Source: Xanthostigma xanthostigma
Lineage: Eukaryota > Arthropoda > Insecta > Raphidioptera > Raphidiidae
Length of the DNA: 64,000 nucleotides
Reading direction: 5' to 3'
NCBI GenBank assembly: GCA_963575645.1
Contig: OY754468.1
Location: forward strand, 10,168,001-10,232,000
In this document: positions 32,517-43,157 of the stretch, piece by piece
Numbering within the stretch: position 1 is the first letter of the stretch
Layout of the letters: every line of letters begins with the position of its first letter
Program-made: the position numbers and the translations under genes
The notes under the pieces: generated by a model
The model's database searches: none
What the model was told of the DNA's origin: nothing
Seen by the model: only the letters and a program-made list of their open reading frames with translations

Positions 32517-32860
32517 TACTAATCATACTTAAAAAGTACATCCTACAAAATATTCTTTTAGACCTGTTATCTATCTCAATGGACATAGGATTTTCCAAAA
32601 TACTGTAAATGTTAAATTTAATTTTGATTACACCCTAAATAAGCCCAACTCCCTAAAAAAAATTTGTGTTTTAAAAATATAAAATTCAGATCCGAAAGGG
32701 ATAAAATGGAACGCCCAGTATAAATAAGACGAAATAATTGAAATGTTGTTTCACGAAACAAACTCATTCGTAAATGTAAACATAAGACAACGTAAATTAA
32801 AAAAATAGTCCACTTTCAAACGATAATTCTCAGTGGTCCTGGCTCGTGGCAGATGGATAT

Positions 32861-33420
32861 TAGTGTCGTGTCGTTCCTTTCTCGGAGCGGAGCGAGTCGC
32901 TCTTTTTTTTGTGAACGACTCGCTCCGAGCGCCATTGCTCTATGTTGAGCTGTTCTGTACTGTTGCATTAGCACATTTACAGAGCGCACACAGCACAGGC
33001 CACAGAGGCACTAGTGAATTTTGCACGTACGGAGTTATCTTTGCTGAATCATTTAATGTTGAATGACACACTGTAAGTGTAATAGTACTAAGCTGAACAG
33101 TGACTTAAACCATTCACATTGACGTCGTTGACAAAGATATAATATTGTAACAATAAACATTATTATTGTTAAATTTTTATTATACTTTATGGTTTATCCG
33201 AAATGCGAAGAATATAAGATCAGAATCATATTAAAATGAGCTCAGAGCTGAGTGTGTATTGTGCTGTGCAATGCTTTGTGACTCCTGAGCATGGCATGAT
33301 GACAGTTCACACCTCTGCAGTAGTGCGTACTGGCTAGTGTCGCTCCTCTGAGCGACTCTTTTTAGTGAGCGGAGCGCACGGAGCCAGCTCCCAATAAAGA
33401 GTCATGTGGACACATCACTA
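32861..33420. mobile_element. hAT MITE, copy 3 (inverted)
   Basis: ATGGATAT is duplicated exactly at 32853-32860 and 33421-33428. The ends are TAGTGTCGTGTCG and GACACATCACTA. It is the cleanest copy of the family, uninterrupted at 560 bp. Confidence 0.9.
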
Positions 33421-33474
33421 ATGGATATAGTTCTGACGGAAGTGTAGTAATACGTTTGAAGTAAAGGTTTTATT

Positions 33475-33720
33475 TTAGCGCTCGCCGCACTGCCGTTCCT
33501 TGTACGGACACCGATAATGTGGCTTTTCCAATTCGATTTTCACGACCGACGGCCGTTCGACCCGGTAACGGCTGCCTGCATGTCGACGGCGAGACGAGAA
33601 GCGACCGGGCGACGGCGGGGAAACGAATTGCCTCGGGCAGGTCGCGTATCAGATCGTTTAAACGTGACGTTAGCGAATTGGTTTGCTTATGGGTATCGAG
33701 TAGATGAGTTAATATCAGTG
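33475..33720 (+). other. GC-rich island with an ATG-started open frame
   Basis: A T-rich acceptor-like tract ending in TTTTAG (to about 33479) precedes a CG-rich stretch. A frame opens at ATG 33517 and stays open for 134 codons, but the compositional signal fades after about 33700. The peptide is rich in Arg and Asp and matches no family I know. It may be a first exon or chance openness in GC-rich DNA. Confidence 0.25.
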
Positions 33721-33985
33721 GCGTACTTCGTTAAGGGCGCTCCTAAATTAAATGCGTTATACAAACGATACTCATGTTTCGACCTACTTCAAAAAAAAAT
33801 TGTCGATTCGTTATGTAAGGTAAAGAGCCCAGTTATTGACACTGGCTCAGTGTTTCCGACACTTATTTTATTTAAATTAAAAAAAGACATTATCTCGAAT
33901 AGGTTAATAATTTTTTTTTAGTTTATTGAATTTTATCGTGTACCTAATTAATGGCAGAAACAAAAATTAAGAAAAAATAACTCAA

Positions 33986-34342
33986 ATCATTGATTGACGT
34001 CTGATAATCTTCAAATAAATAAAATATTCGACCAATTTTTCAGGCAATGTATTGACAAAACAAATTTAAATCAATAGATTTACGTTTCGATCCGGATTTG
34101 GGGTTTCTTCAGAGTTGATCTAAAAGTATAAAAATGTGAACATTAATTATTAATTAGCTTCTAATAAAATTCTATTTGATTTTTAATAAAAAAATTATAA
34201 CAAACAATTTTTTGATACGTAGTCATGGATATATTTTTAGAAGGCCCAAGTCCGGACCAAAACGTAAATCTATTGAATTATATTATTTCAATTTTGTGTC
34301 AATACATTGTCTGAAAAATTGGTCGATTATTTTATTTATTTA
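33986..34342. mobile_element. Foldback element, fullest copy of the 1288 family
   Basis: AAAAAATAACTCAA is duplicated (33972-33985 and 34343-34356). Arms carry CGACCAATTTTTCAGGCAAT and the complementary right end. On the minus strand near 34085-34125 CTGAAGA and CGAAACGTAAA bracket a weakened hairpin; CCGGACCAAAACG is its partner in the right arm. Confidence 0.75.
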
Positions 34343-34551
34343 AAAAAATAACTCAATTAAATTTTTTTTAAATTGCTGCTTCTGTCATCAAATTTAATTT
34401 AAATTTGCGAGAATATAAAAAAGCGACGCATAAAATAACACTTTAATTAAAAATTGAGAAAACTTTTTTTTATTTTTTTACAAATATCAGCAGGGTTTAA
34501 TTAATCGCTAACAATCCATTGCATAAATAATGTATCTTTGTTCTGTTCGTA

Positions 34552-34911
34552 TTATTTATGTAAGTACCTACATAAAACAAAGTCACCCCGCCGCGTATGT
34601 CTGTCTGAACGCGATAAACTCAAAAACTACCGAACTGATTTTCATACCGTTTCCACTGATAGAAAGAGAGATAAACGAGGAAAGTTTCTGTATATAATTT
34701 GTAAATATTTTGTGCAAAATGGCTGAACTAGGACGGTGTTTTGTACAAAAAAAAAAACTTTTCGTACTCTTGCATGACAAACGCTGGCCAAATCTTTAGA
34801 GACACATCAAAACAATATACTTTGGTAGTTCTGCTGTGTAGACGGGAAGGTCAATATAACATTTCCAGAACAGTTTTGCACCCGGGTGAAACCGTGTCGG
34901 GACGCTAGTAT
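34552..34911 (+). mobile_element. Non-autonomous Helitron
   Basis: ACAAAGTCACCCCGCCGCG, TACCGAACTGATTTTCATACC and AGAGAGATAAACGAGGAAAG are standard insect Helitron-interior blocks. The end is CACCCGGGTGAAACCG and then GACGCTAGT. The 5' boundary is approximate. Confidence 0.65.
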
Positions 34912-35378
34912 CGTATAAATAAAAATTCGACTATTTTCGAACAAAACCGCCAGTTAGAACCAGACGGCGAGTGGCACATAGCTCATGTCTTATGCCTCTT
35001 AAAAAGTTTTAGCCCCGCTACTGACGCTATCTGGAAGACAATATATATCGACTAGACGTTGTAATCGTTTCCTATAGGTACTCATATAAACGCACTTAAC
35101 TGGTCCGTTAATGAGCCTTATTAAAAGAGCTTCCCTGTCTTTTAGCTCTATTCTTCGCAACTTCGCACTACGGCTCGAACAGAAAAACATTCATGGATAT
35201 AGAACGGTGTCAGCCAATAAAATTAAACGCTCTGTAAAACTAATTAACCCTTTTGCTTCCACATTTTCTTTACCAATAGCATGAAGTTCGTCCTCTCCGA
35301 TATCGTGGAATTAAAACCGTCAGTTCTAATCTTTCAACGTCGTTTTTCATATGTAAACATCTTAACTTTTGAAATGCA
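34912..35378. other. Spacer, no gene recognised
   Basis: No protein-like frame or repeat end is visible. Confidence 0.4.
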
Positions 35379-35781
35379 TCGAACGGAGTAGCGTAGTGGT
35401 GAGAGTACTGGACTCGCATTCGGGAGGTACCGGGTTCGAATCCCGGCGGGGCCAGTTGTGGCTGGGACTTTTTCCTGCTGCCTCTCGCCGAGAAACGGTA
35501 ATTCCTGTTCCGCTTATCTTGTTGAGGTCTTCCATGGTTTCCCTTAATAATTCCAGATAAATATCTAGATGGTACCTTATTCAAGCCCATGGCTGATTAC
35601 CTATCAAACTCCTATGCTCAAAATTTGCCCACCTTATGCTAATGTCCTTCATTCACCCATTGCTATTAATTGAGTGGCAGTTTAAAAATGTAGAAAATGA
35701 CAGGAAGTGTGATAGATGTAAAATAGTAATGGTGCGAATGGCGTCTGTTATGACATAAAGTCGAGAAACGGGCGTTAAACC

Positions 35782-35834
<53 letters not shown>
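35379..35834 (+). mobile_element. tRNA-derived SINE, full-length
   Basis: The tRNA head has GTAGCGTAGTGGTGAGAG and B box GGTTCGAATCCCGGCG. The body has CTCTCGCCGAGAAACGG, CTTGTTGAGGTCTTCCATGG and TAAATATCTAGATGGTACC, and the tail is (ATT)n of about 18 units. Confidence 0.9.
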
Positions 35835-35836
<2 letters not shown>

Positions 35837-36460
35837 ATTGAAACAGAATTCACTTCCGGGAGACATTGGACTAAACCACCTAGTAAAATGGTTTTTGTTA
35901 TTTAAATCTAAAAAAAAATTCCCGACAAAATAGACACCTCCTCGTAAACACTCAGTGTCAGTTGTGTACCTACCTTTAAATGCAATTCCAGTGCATCCAC
36001 TGCCGCAAACTAGTATATCTGCGGTTAAAATTAGACTAAATTCATTTTTTGATAAAAAAGTAAAATTTAATTATATTTTTTTATCAATGTTAAAATTTTA
36101 ATTATAAAATCTATAATTAAAAGAGCTTATTTTTACAATATAAGCGGGTAACAGAGACACAGAAAAAATTTAATTTTGGAATCCATAAGCGGGTGTGCTT
36201 AATTCCCAACTCGGCGAATGGGGAGGCGCGACGAGACATTCGTACAAACTGAATTAAATTTGCGAACTTGCATTCGGAATTGTCTCAATAAATGCCTTTT
36301 CTAAACTACTTTTTCAGGTTATTGGCATTTCATTTAAGGCAGATATAAATATATTTATCGGAACTCTTAACACGGATTCAACTAAATGTCTCAGACTATT
36401 TAATCGGCTGATTTTACAGTTTTCAGGGGCGGGTACAGGTTTTTATTTGGGCTGGGGACA
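35835..36460. other. Spacer, no gene recognised
   Basis: AT-rich, with no recognised family or structure. Confidence 0.4.
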
Positions 36461-36462
36461 TA

Positions 36463-36960
36463 CAGGGTGTCCCACGACATGACTGCCATAGCCTGGAACT
36501 GTGTTGCTGGGGTGATTTCAAGTCAAAAATGTCTAATGAACATATACCCGGAACGCTATCCTAACTGAGCTAGAAGCATTTGAAATTTTAGATAAGTTAG
36601 TAGTAGGAATTCCCTACTAATTTAAAAACCATTTAAAAAGAAATCGCTTTATTGAATAAGTTGCTCAAAATGTTCACCAAGTTGCTGTATACATAGTCTA
36701 GCTCTTCTTATAGAATTGAAGTGGTAGCTCTGCGAAGAGTCTCAGGATCAGCATGAATAAATACTAATGGTGATTCACAGCTACCTGGTCTTTTTAATAA
36801 TAACAAAACCAACAGCCGAACCTAATACCAGCATTAGTGGGCTTACTTATTTAAAATTTCAAATGCTTCTAGCTCAGTTAGGATAGCGTTCCGGGTATAT
36901 GTTCATTAGACATTTTTGACTTGAAATCATCCCAGCAACACAGTCTCAGGCTATGTCGTG
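36463..36960. mobile_element. Tc1/IS630-like element remnant with about 120-bp TIRs
   Basis: CAGGGTGTCCCACGACATG follows a TA at 36461-36462. The inverted partner reaches CTATGTCGTG at 36960, where it is cut about a dozen bases short. Inside, on the minus strand near 36650-36710, SIRRARLCIQQLGEHFEQLIQ is the C-terminus of an IS630-type transposase, followed by TAA. Most of the transposase is lost. Confidence 0.6.
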
Positions 36961-37279
36961 AGAAAGGAATTAAGGTCGCTGAACGCGAGGCTAGAAACAC
37001 TGCTTGGATTTCTGCTGGCCGCTAGGCTGGGTACGAAGCTGGAAATGACGTCAATGCGGTCTCGCCTGCTAGCTCACAAAATAAGTTTTGGAGGACATTA
37101 GTCAAAGATTTTGTACATGCCGGAACTGTAAAATTCTTTTTAAAATGCAGTTTTAGTGACTTCTAAATTATAAACGCAATCGGTAACTATAACCCCAGTG
37201 ACCTTACGGGATGTAAGCATAAGCGGATCAATCATATACTGTTCCAAAATTAGTGCTCAGTGCATCCTAGAACATTTAA

Positions 37280-37740
37280 ATGTTTGTTTTTAACCGACGA
37301 AAAACAAAAACGGAGGAGGTTCTCAATTCGACGCGTATATTTTTTTTTTTTTATTTTTTTTTTTTATTTTTTTTTTAATTTATGTATGACCACGCATAAC
37401 TTTTTACAGAGTACTCCGATTTTGATAATTATTTTTTTGTTTGAAAGGGTATACCCCGAAGTTGGTCCCATATAAATTTGGTAGAAAAATTCCAACCCTA
37501 AGGGTAGGAAAACAGGGGATGATTAATTGTTCATTCACTGATTGTAATGTATGACCACACATAACTTTTTACAGAGTGGTCCAATTTTGATAATTATTTT
37601 TTTATTGGATAGGGTATACCTCGAGGTTCGTCTCATATAAATTTGGAAAAAAAATTCCTACCCTAAGGGTGGGAAAATAGGGGTGATTTATTGTTCACTC
37701 ACAGATTTTCATGCTGAATTGTGTATATTACAATTATAAA
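37280..37740. repeat. Lepidopteran GGAGGAGGTTCTCAATTCG repeat, two tandem parts
   Basis: TTTTAACCGACGAAAAACAA, the GGAGGAGG motif, T-rich runs and TTTTGATAATTATTTTTTTG occur, and the ATGTATGACCACRCATAAC to ATATAAATTTGG part is repeated at about 37546-37730. No coding content. Confidence 0.6.
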
Positions 37741-37767
37741 TTATATAGCCACAAAAAAATATTAAAT

Positions 37768-38260
37768 AAAAACTTTTTAACAAAAAAATTAAACCGCCGA
37801 AAAACTGAAAAGGAAAAAATAATAAATCTTTTTATTCAACTAAGTTCTATCTAAGTAGTTGAACGTATGTGACAGTCTAGTATATCTAAGTAATTTTGAG
37901 TCGGCGTCAAACCATCAATGAACAAAGATCACTAAAAGAAATAACCAAATCAAATTAACAATGATACGTGAAATCTTCAGCGATAAACATTAACATTCCA
38001 AACATGCGCTCTCCACACGACCACTCGCAAAGACGTGTGCCCTCAGTGTGCCCGTTCGGGTTGCTCTGTCGCTGACATTAACTTCGTGAACGCTCAGAGA
38101 TTTCCGGCGAAGGATTGTTGACGCCGACTCAAAATTACTTAGATATACTAGACTGTCACATACGTTCAACTACTTAGATAGAACTTAGTTGAATAAAAAG
38201 ATTTATTATTTTTTCCTTTTCAGTTTTTCGGCGGTTTAATTTTTTTGTTAAAAAGTTTTT
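37768..38260. mobile_element. Foldback with perfect 143-bp arms
   Basis: 37768-37910 and 38118-38260 are inverted copies and I find no mismatch between them. The 207-bp centre is GC-richer and unique. The ends (AAAAACTTTTTAAC) blend into the surrounding A/T runs, so the duplication is unresolved. Perfect arms suggest recent insertion or gene conversion between arms. Confidence 0.75.
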
Positions 38261-39348
38261 TTTTTACACCTTTTTTCCCATAGGAACAATTTAATTATGT
38301 AAACATGTTTATTAATGTTTTGATACAATGTAATAAATATTGTAATTTTCTGTTCTCTTACTATTCTTTGACAATAAAAAAATTACTATTAAAAAATATA
38401 GGTTTTAAAATTAGAACAGGGGCTATTTTGCTTGCTAGGTTTGCGGCTAGGTATGAGCAAGAACCAATCAGCAAGCAGTATCTTGTCACGTGGGCGACTT
38501 GAACAAACGCCTACAAACAAACACTATGTAATAGTGTGTGTTCTGTTCAGAGACAATAAACATGCACTTTTGTTACCGTTCTATCACTGCGCACGCATCG
38601 AACCTATCTACAAAACAAACTTGAAAAGACGTCTCGTGTGAAGCGAGCACATAAAAGCAATCAAGAAAACCAACGCTAGAAAACTAGTAGTGAAATCTAG
38701 CAAGGAACTTAGCGGAAAATCCAGCCTCGTGTGCAGCGGAAAAGATAGATCTATACACAATACACTTTTTTTCAATAGTTAAGGTATTGACAACTTCAAA
38801 AAAAGAAGTTTTTTTGTTATTATAATATTATAAATTATTATATTATTCAATTTATTGACCACAAACGACCTAAAAAAACCACACGTCAAAGATGCAGTTC
38901 GAGCTTCAAATGCTTCACAGATTTGCGCTGTGAATCGTCCTTTATACGTTTGAATAAACGATCGTTTCTAGTGTATGAATAAGTTCTCCTGACAGGGAAA
39001 TTGTCTTGAATCAATTTATTTTAAATTTTAGTTTGAATTTATTTCCCTTATGGGAATCGCCTTAAAAATAGATTTAAAATTGATTGATTTTCTTGCAGTT
39101 GATATTAAACGCGAAACTTTTCCAAAAGTAATAAATATTACTTTATCATTATAAAGCTTTGAAACTTCTGAATAAGTTTTGTGCGAATATAAACAATTTT
39201 AAAGAATTCAAGAAGATTTGAGATAATTTTAAAATAATTAAGAAAGTGAAAACACGTTCAGCTATGAAAAAAGAATTACGGAAAACTTTCCAATTAACAC
39301 TTTTTTCCAAGTATTTTCTATTTACTGTTCTAATATTCATTTATAACA

Positions 39349-39765
39349 CCGAGCGGGGTGGCGTAGCGGTGAGAGCACTAGACTCGTATTCGGGAGGTAC
39401 CGGGTTCGAATCCCGGCGGGGGCAAATGTGGCTGCCTCCAGCCGAGAAACGGTAATTCCTGTACCGGCCATCTTGTTGAGGTTTTCCATGGTTTCCCTCA
39501 ACGATTTCAGATAAATATCGAGATGGTTCTTTATTCAAGGCCATGGCCGATTATCTGACAAACTTCTATGCTCAAAATTTGACTATCTTATCCTAATGTC
39601 CTAAAATTCCTTCATTCGCCAATTGCTATTAATTAAGTTGAAGTTTAAAAATTGTAGAAAATAACGGGAAGTGTGGTAGAAAAAAAATAGTAATGATGCG
39701 AATGGCGCCTGCTATGACATAAAATCGAGAAACGGATGTTAAACGCATTATTATTATTATTAATA
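39349..39765 (+). mobile_element. tRNA-derived SINE with short tail
   Basis: The head contains GGCGTAGCGGTGAGAGCAC and GGTTCGAATCCCGGCG. The body keeps CCAGCCGAGAAACGGTAATT and TTGTTGAGGTTTTCCATGG. A short internal deletion is present relative to 35379-35834. The tail has only about five ATT units. Confidence 0.9.
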
Positions 39766-40083
39766 ATATTTATCCACAACATTCTGGTCTTATATTAAAA
39801 TGGGTCCAGATTCCGCCTATATATCATATAGAAGAAAAAATGCTCTAAATTACTTAAATAGCTATGTACCAGGCAGTAGAAACTTGGTTTTCTTTGGGTC
39901 AGCTCCCTAACTATATTAACTATTTTTTACTATACGACAAGTTCTCATTGTTAATAAAAATTTATGATAATCATTCAATTTTTGTGGGCCCTTGACACTT
40001 GGAGGCCCAGCGTATAAGCTTTGTTAGTCTTTATGCAAATCTGCCCTTGAGCATTTAAAAAAAATAAAAAACAACAACATAAA

Positions 40084-40492
40084 GGCCGCTTCACACGATG
40101 TTAGAAATGTTGCTAGAAACACTGCTTGGACTTCTGCTAGCCAGTAGCTGGAAATGACTTCGTTACGGGCTCGCCTGCTAGCTCACAAGATTGGTTTTAA
40201 AACTAGAACAAGAGCTATTTTTCTTGCTAGGTCCGCTGTTAGTTATGAGCAAGAACCAATCAGGAACTATTATCTTAAACAAACGCCCACAAACAAACAC
40301 TATGTCATAGTGTATGTTCTGTTCAGAGACAATAAACATGCACCTTTGTTAGCGTTCACTGCGCGCGCACCGAATATACCTGCAGAGCAAGCTTGTAAAG
40401 ACGTCTCGTGTGAGATAATAGCAATTAAGAAAACTAGTAGTGAAATCTAGCAAGGAGCCTAGCGGCAAATCCAGCCTCGTGTGCAGCGGACT
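40084..40492. mobile_element. AAGGCCGCTTCACACG MITE, uninterrupted copy
   Basis: Ends GGCCGCTTCACACG and CGTGTGCAGCGGAC are near-inverse. The interior is shared with 36965-38740 and partly with 49233-49455. Confidence 0.7.
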
Positions 40493-40994
40493 TAATAATC
40501 AGTTGTGAGTTTCGCTGAAAGAAAATGCAAATTCTGTTAACGTTTATTTGTTTTTAAAACGTAAGAAAATGTTTTCTGACGTTTCAAGTTTTGTCTGAAT
40601 ACTTGAAATTATATTACACAGCAATCGTAGTTAATTTTTGCACCCTTTTATACGAATACACAACCTTACAACACGTGTTGCAGACGATGTTCGCGATGCC
40701 AATTTTGCACAATCTCTTTGTTCTTTAATATTCAAAAGTAACATTTAAATATATTACAAAAATTATACAAGTTTTGTGTTTAAAATTCAGACCGTTGTTC
40801 TGTTGTAACTTTAAATTAAATTATGCAAATTTCGTTCGACTTTGAGAAGGGGATGTTAGGTAATTATCTCGCGGGCAATAAATCAGCCGCGAATGACCTT
40901 AGTCGTCAAAGCGTTGTTAATTTAAAATTCTTCTTCTTTTAGCTATAATATATCGGCGTTAAACAATCGATAATTGATTTATGTTTCTATAGGC

Positions 40995-41560
40995 TAAGGT
41001 GACCAACTATATTTTGTTCAAAAAGAGTACACTTTGCAAGTATTTCATATGTGAAAAAAAGAAGAAATAACGTACATACTAGGCATGCGTCAAGACTGTC
41101 AAGCATGCCGTACATACTGCACATCAAAGATCAGCCTGGGGATTACGTACACAAATATTGGAGAGATAGATATATCCATCTCTTTTCACAAATGTAATTT
41201 TGACGTTGTTAGAAAAAGAGGTCTGTAGTATCTATCTATCTCTCCAGGTACATAATACGGCCTCTCAATTGCGCCGGAAACGGCAGCCATATGTGCGCGC
41301 GAAATTCAAATCACTGTCAAACTCGTGTCTGGTGTTTGCCCTGTCCTCTGACGTGCCGGAAATGGCAAGCAATATGCGCGCGTGAAATTCAAATCACTGT
41401 CAAAATAATTTTAAATATTTAATTAAGAAAATTGAAATAAAATAATCTAAAAAATGTTTTAGAAATACAAATGAGTATAAAATTATACAAATGAGTACTT
41501 TCAGAGTACATGTTTGAAAAGAGTACAAAACTCAGTAAATGAGTATAGCTGGTCACCTTA
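40995..41560. mobile_element. hAT MITE with exact 8-bp duplication CTATAGGC
   Basis: TAAGGTGACCAACTATA and TATAGCTGGTCACCTTA are inverted ends, and CTATAGGC flanks both sides (40987-40994, 41561-41568). Inside, GAGAGATAGATA pairs with TATCTATCTCTC, and GAAATTCAAATCACTGTCAAA occurs twice about 80 bp apart. Confidence 0.88.
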
Positions 41561-41753
41561 CTATAGGCTGGACCCGCAGTTTCGTTTGAGCAATATTCGC
41601 GGCTTCCCTCCCGTGAACGTCTGTTATCCGTCGATTCGATACATTAAAACTTTTGTCAATGGATGTGTCATCCTTGTTCTATTGTTTATACAAAAAAAAA
41701 CCGATGAACTTGTTCCATATTTTTTTTTAGGGTTGGAATCTGCTTTATAAATA

Positions 41754-42295
41754 CAGTGTAAACTTTATATAGCGACCACTCAAGGGACTGTGCACTTTGT
41801 AGCGTTATTGACAGTTGTCGTTAAACGGAGAGAAGAAATAATCCATTAATATTTTTTACTATAATATGTATTTACTCATAATTGTATATAAAATTTACAA
41901 CTGCCCTACAAACATTAACAAATTACAGCACTTATTGCCTATAGTCTGTTATCTTTGTCACGTTTTTCGCTACTCCAGTATTTTAATTGTATTTTCTTAT
42001 ACATATATTTTATTCATATCTTGAGCAGGTGAGCTAAACATATTATGAAAGATAATCCCAACAAACAAAACAACAAATATCTTAGAATCTTCGGTATGAT
42101 GCCGACAACAAAGCAACAAAATAACAAACAAGTACTGTTTATAGCCTAATGATGACGTATTGTTAACGTTCTTTAGAGTGGGTGTATCGTTATTTACAGT
42201 GTACCGTTGTATGAGCAACAAGGTAGAGTTAAGTAATTTCGACGTTTTAAAGAGTTTGTCGTTATATCGAGTGACGTTAAATGGAGTTTACACTG
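41754..42295. mobile_element. pogo-like MITE with TA duplication
   Basis: CAGTGTAAACTTTATATAGCG and CGTTAAATGGAGTTTACACTG are inverted ends between TA dinucleotides (41752-41753, 42296-42297). The CAGTGTAAACTCC end with nearby CGTTATATCGAG resembles pogo/Tigger elements. No transposase. A truncated copy is at 18849-19052. Confidence 0.8.
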
Positions 42296-42520
42296 TAGAT
42301 AATAAGAAAATTTTTTGAGAATTTTTCGGAAGCTTTTTTTACAAGAGAAAACTCTCGAAAGTTTGTATTTTTCATTGTACATTTAAACATAGAATAATCT
42401 CGCTACGGATTTACTGCGTCAGCTGATTGGCTGCCTGTAGTTACCCATTAGCGGGGCTAGTAGGCTGCATGCACACAGCCTTATAAGAACCAAAAATGTA
42501 TATTATAACAAAATGATAAC

Positions 42521-43103
42521 CAGTGTGACCTGCGCGAATTATTCGCACTAAATAAGTATAATATTTATCACTTTACAAAATTATTTTTTAAATATGATTG
42601 CAGGTATTCAGTTCGTTTCTAATTTTGCACACTGCTTATCACGTTCTTCATTTTGTTGTATTACAATATGAAGCCCAGATGACAGATCGACGAAATATTT
42701 TACTAAAATTGTCATATAAAGGCGCAAGTAGCAAAAGCGTTGAGCTAAGCCGTCAGGTAGCATCATGCAGCATTGCTGTGACGTTGTTCAGCGTTGCTCG
42801 CTGTTTCAAAATTAAAGCCGTCAGATGGCAGTATGCAGTATTGTGTCTGTTGTATTACAATATGAAGGTCAGATGACAGATCGAAGTGTTGACGTTGTTT
42901 CAAAATTAAAGCCGTCAAATGGCAGACGTTATTCAGCGTTGCTGTATTTTAATTAATTTACTATAACAAGAGCAATAATAAATTTTTTAGTTGTCGATGT
43001 CAGTAGAGCAAGCAATTATCTATAAAATGATATATAATTTATGTGGAGAAATTGTGAGGTTTTTTCTGAAAAGTGAGGCAAACATCTTTAACCTTAGCGT
43101 ATT
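42521..43103 (+). mobile_element. GTGTGACCTSYGCG repeat next to the LRR gene
   Basis: It runs from AGTGTGACCTGCGCG to AACCTTAGCGTA and matches 19808-21168 in reverse without the nested LINE. It contains internal duplications of GCCGTCAGATGGCAG-type segments. It ends about 50 bp before the LRR gene's first coding exon. Confidence 0.75.
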
Positions 43104-43141
43104 AATATATATGATATGGTTATAGATTTTAACTGAGGGTA

Positions 43142-43157
43142 TTTTCTTTTTTTCAGA
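43142..43157 (+). promoter_or_regulatory. Splice acceptor just before the start codon of the LRR gene
   Basis: A run of T and C ends in TTTCAG at 43151-43156, followed by one base and then the ATG at 43158. This is a typical acceptor and implies that the 5' UTR continues in one or more upstream exons. The promoter is therefore not immediately upstream of the coding region. Confidence 0.7.

Larger units (their letters stand above)
36965..38740. mobile_element. AAGGCCGCTTCACACG MITE, interrupted copy
   Basis: Left part 36965-37092 and right part about 38403-38740 match the uninterrupted copy at 40084-40492. About 1.3 kb of other repeats separates them. The right end is CCTCGTGTGCAGCGG. Ends and TAA-like flanks suggest PIF/Harbinger. 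Confidence 0.65.

Noticed and set aside
33519-33707. Second overlapping frame in the GC-rich island
   Set aside because: GC-rich DNA has few stops in every frame; at most one of the overlapping frames could be real and neither is supported.
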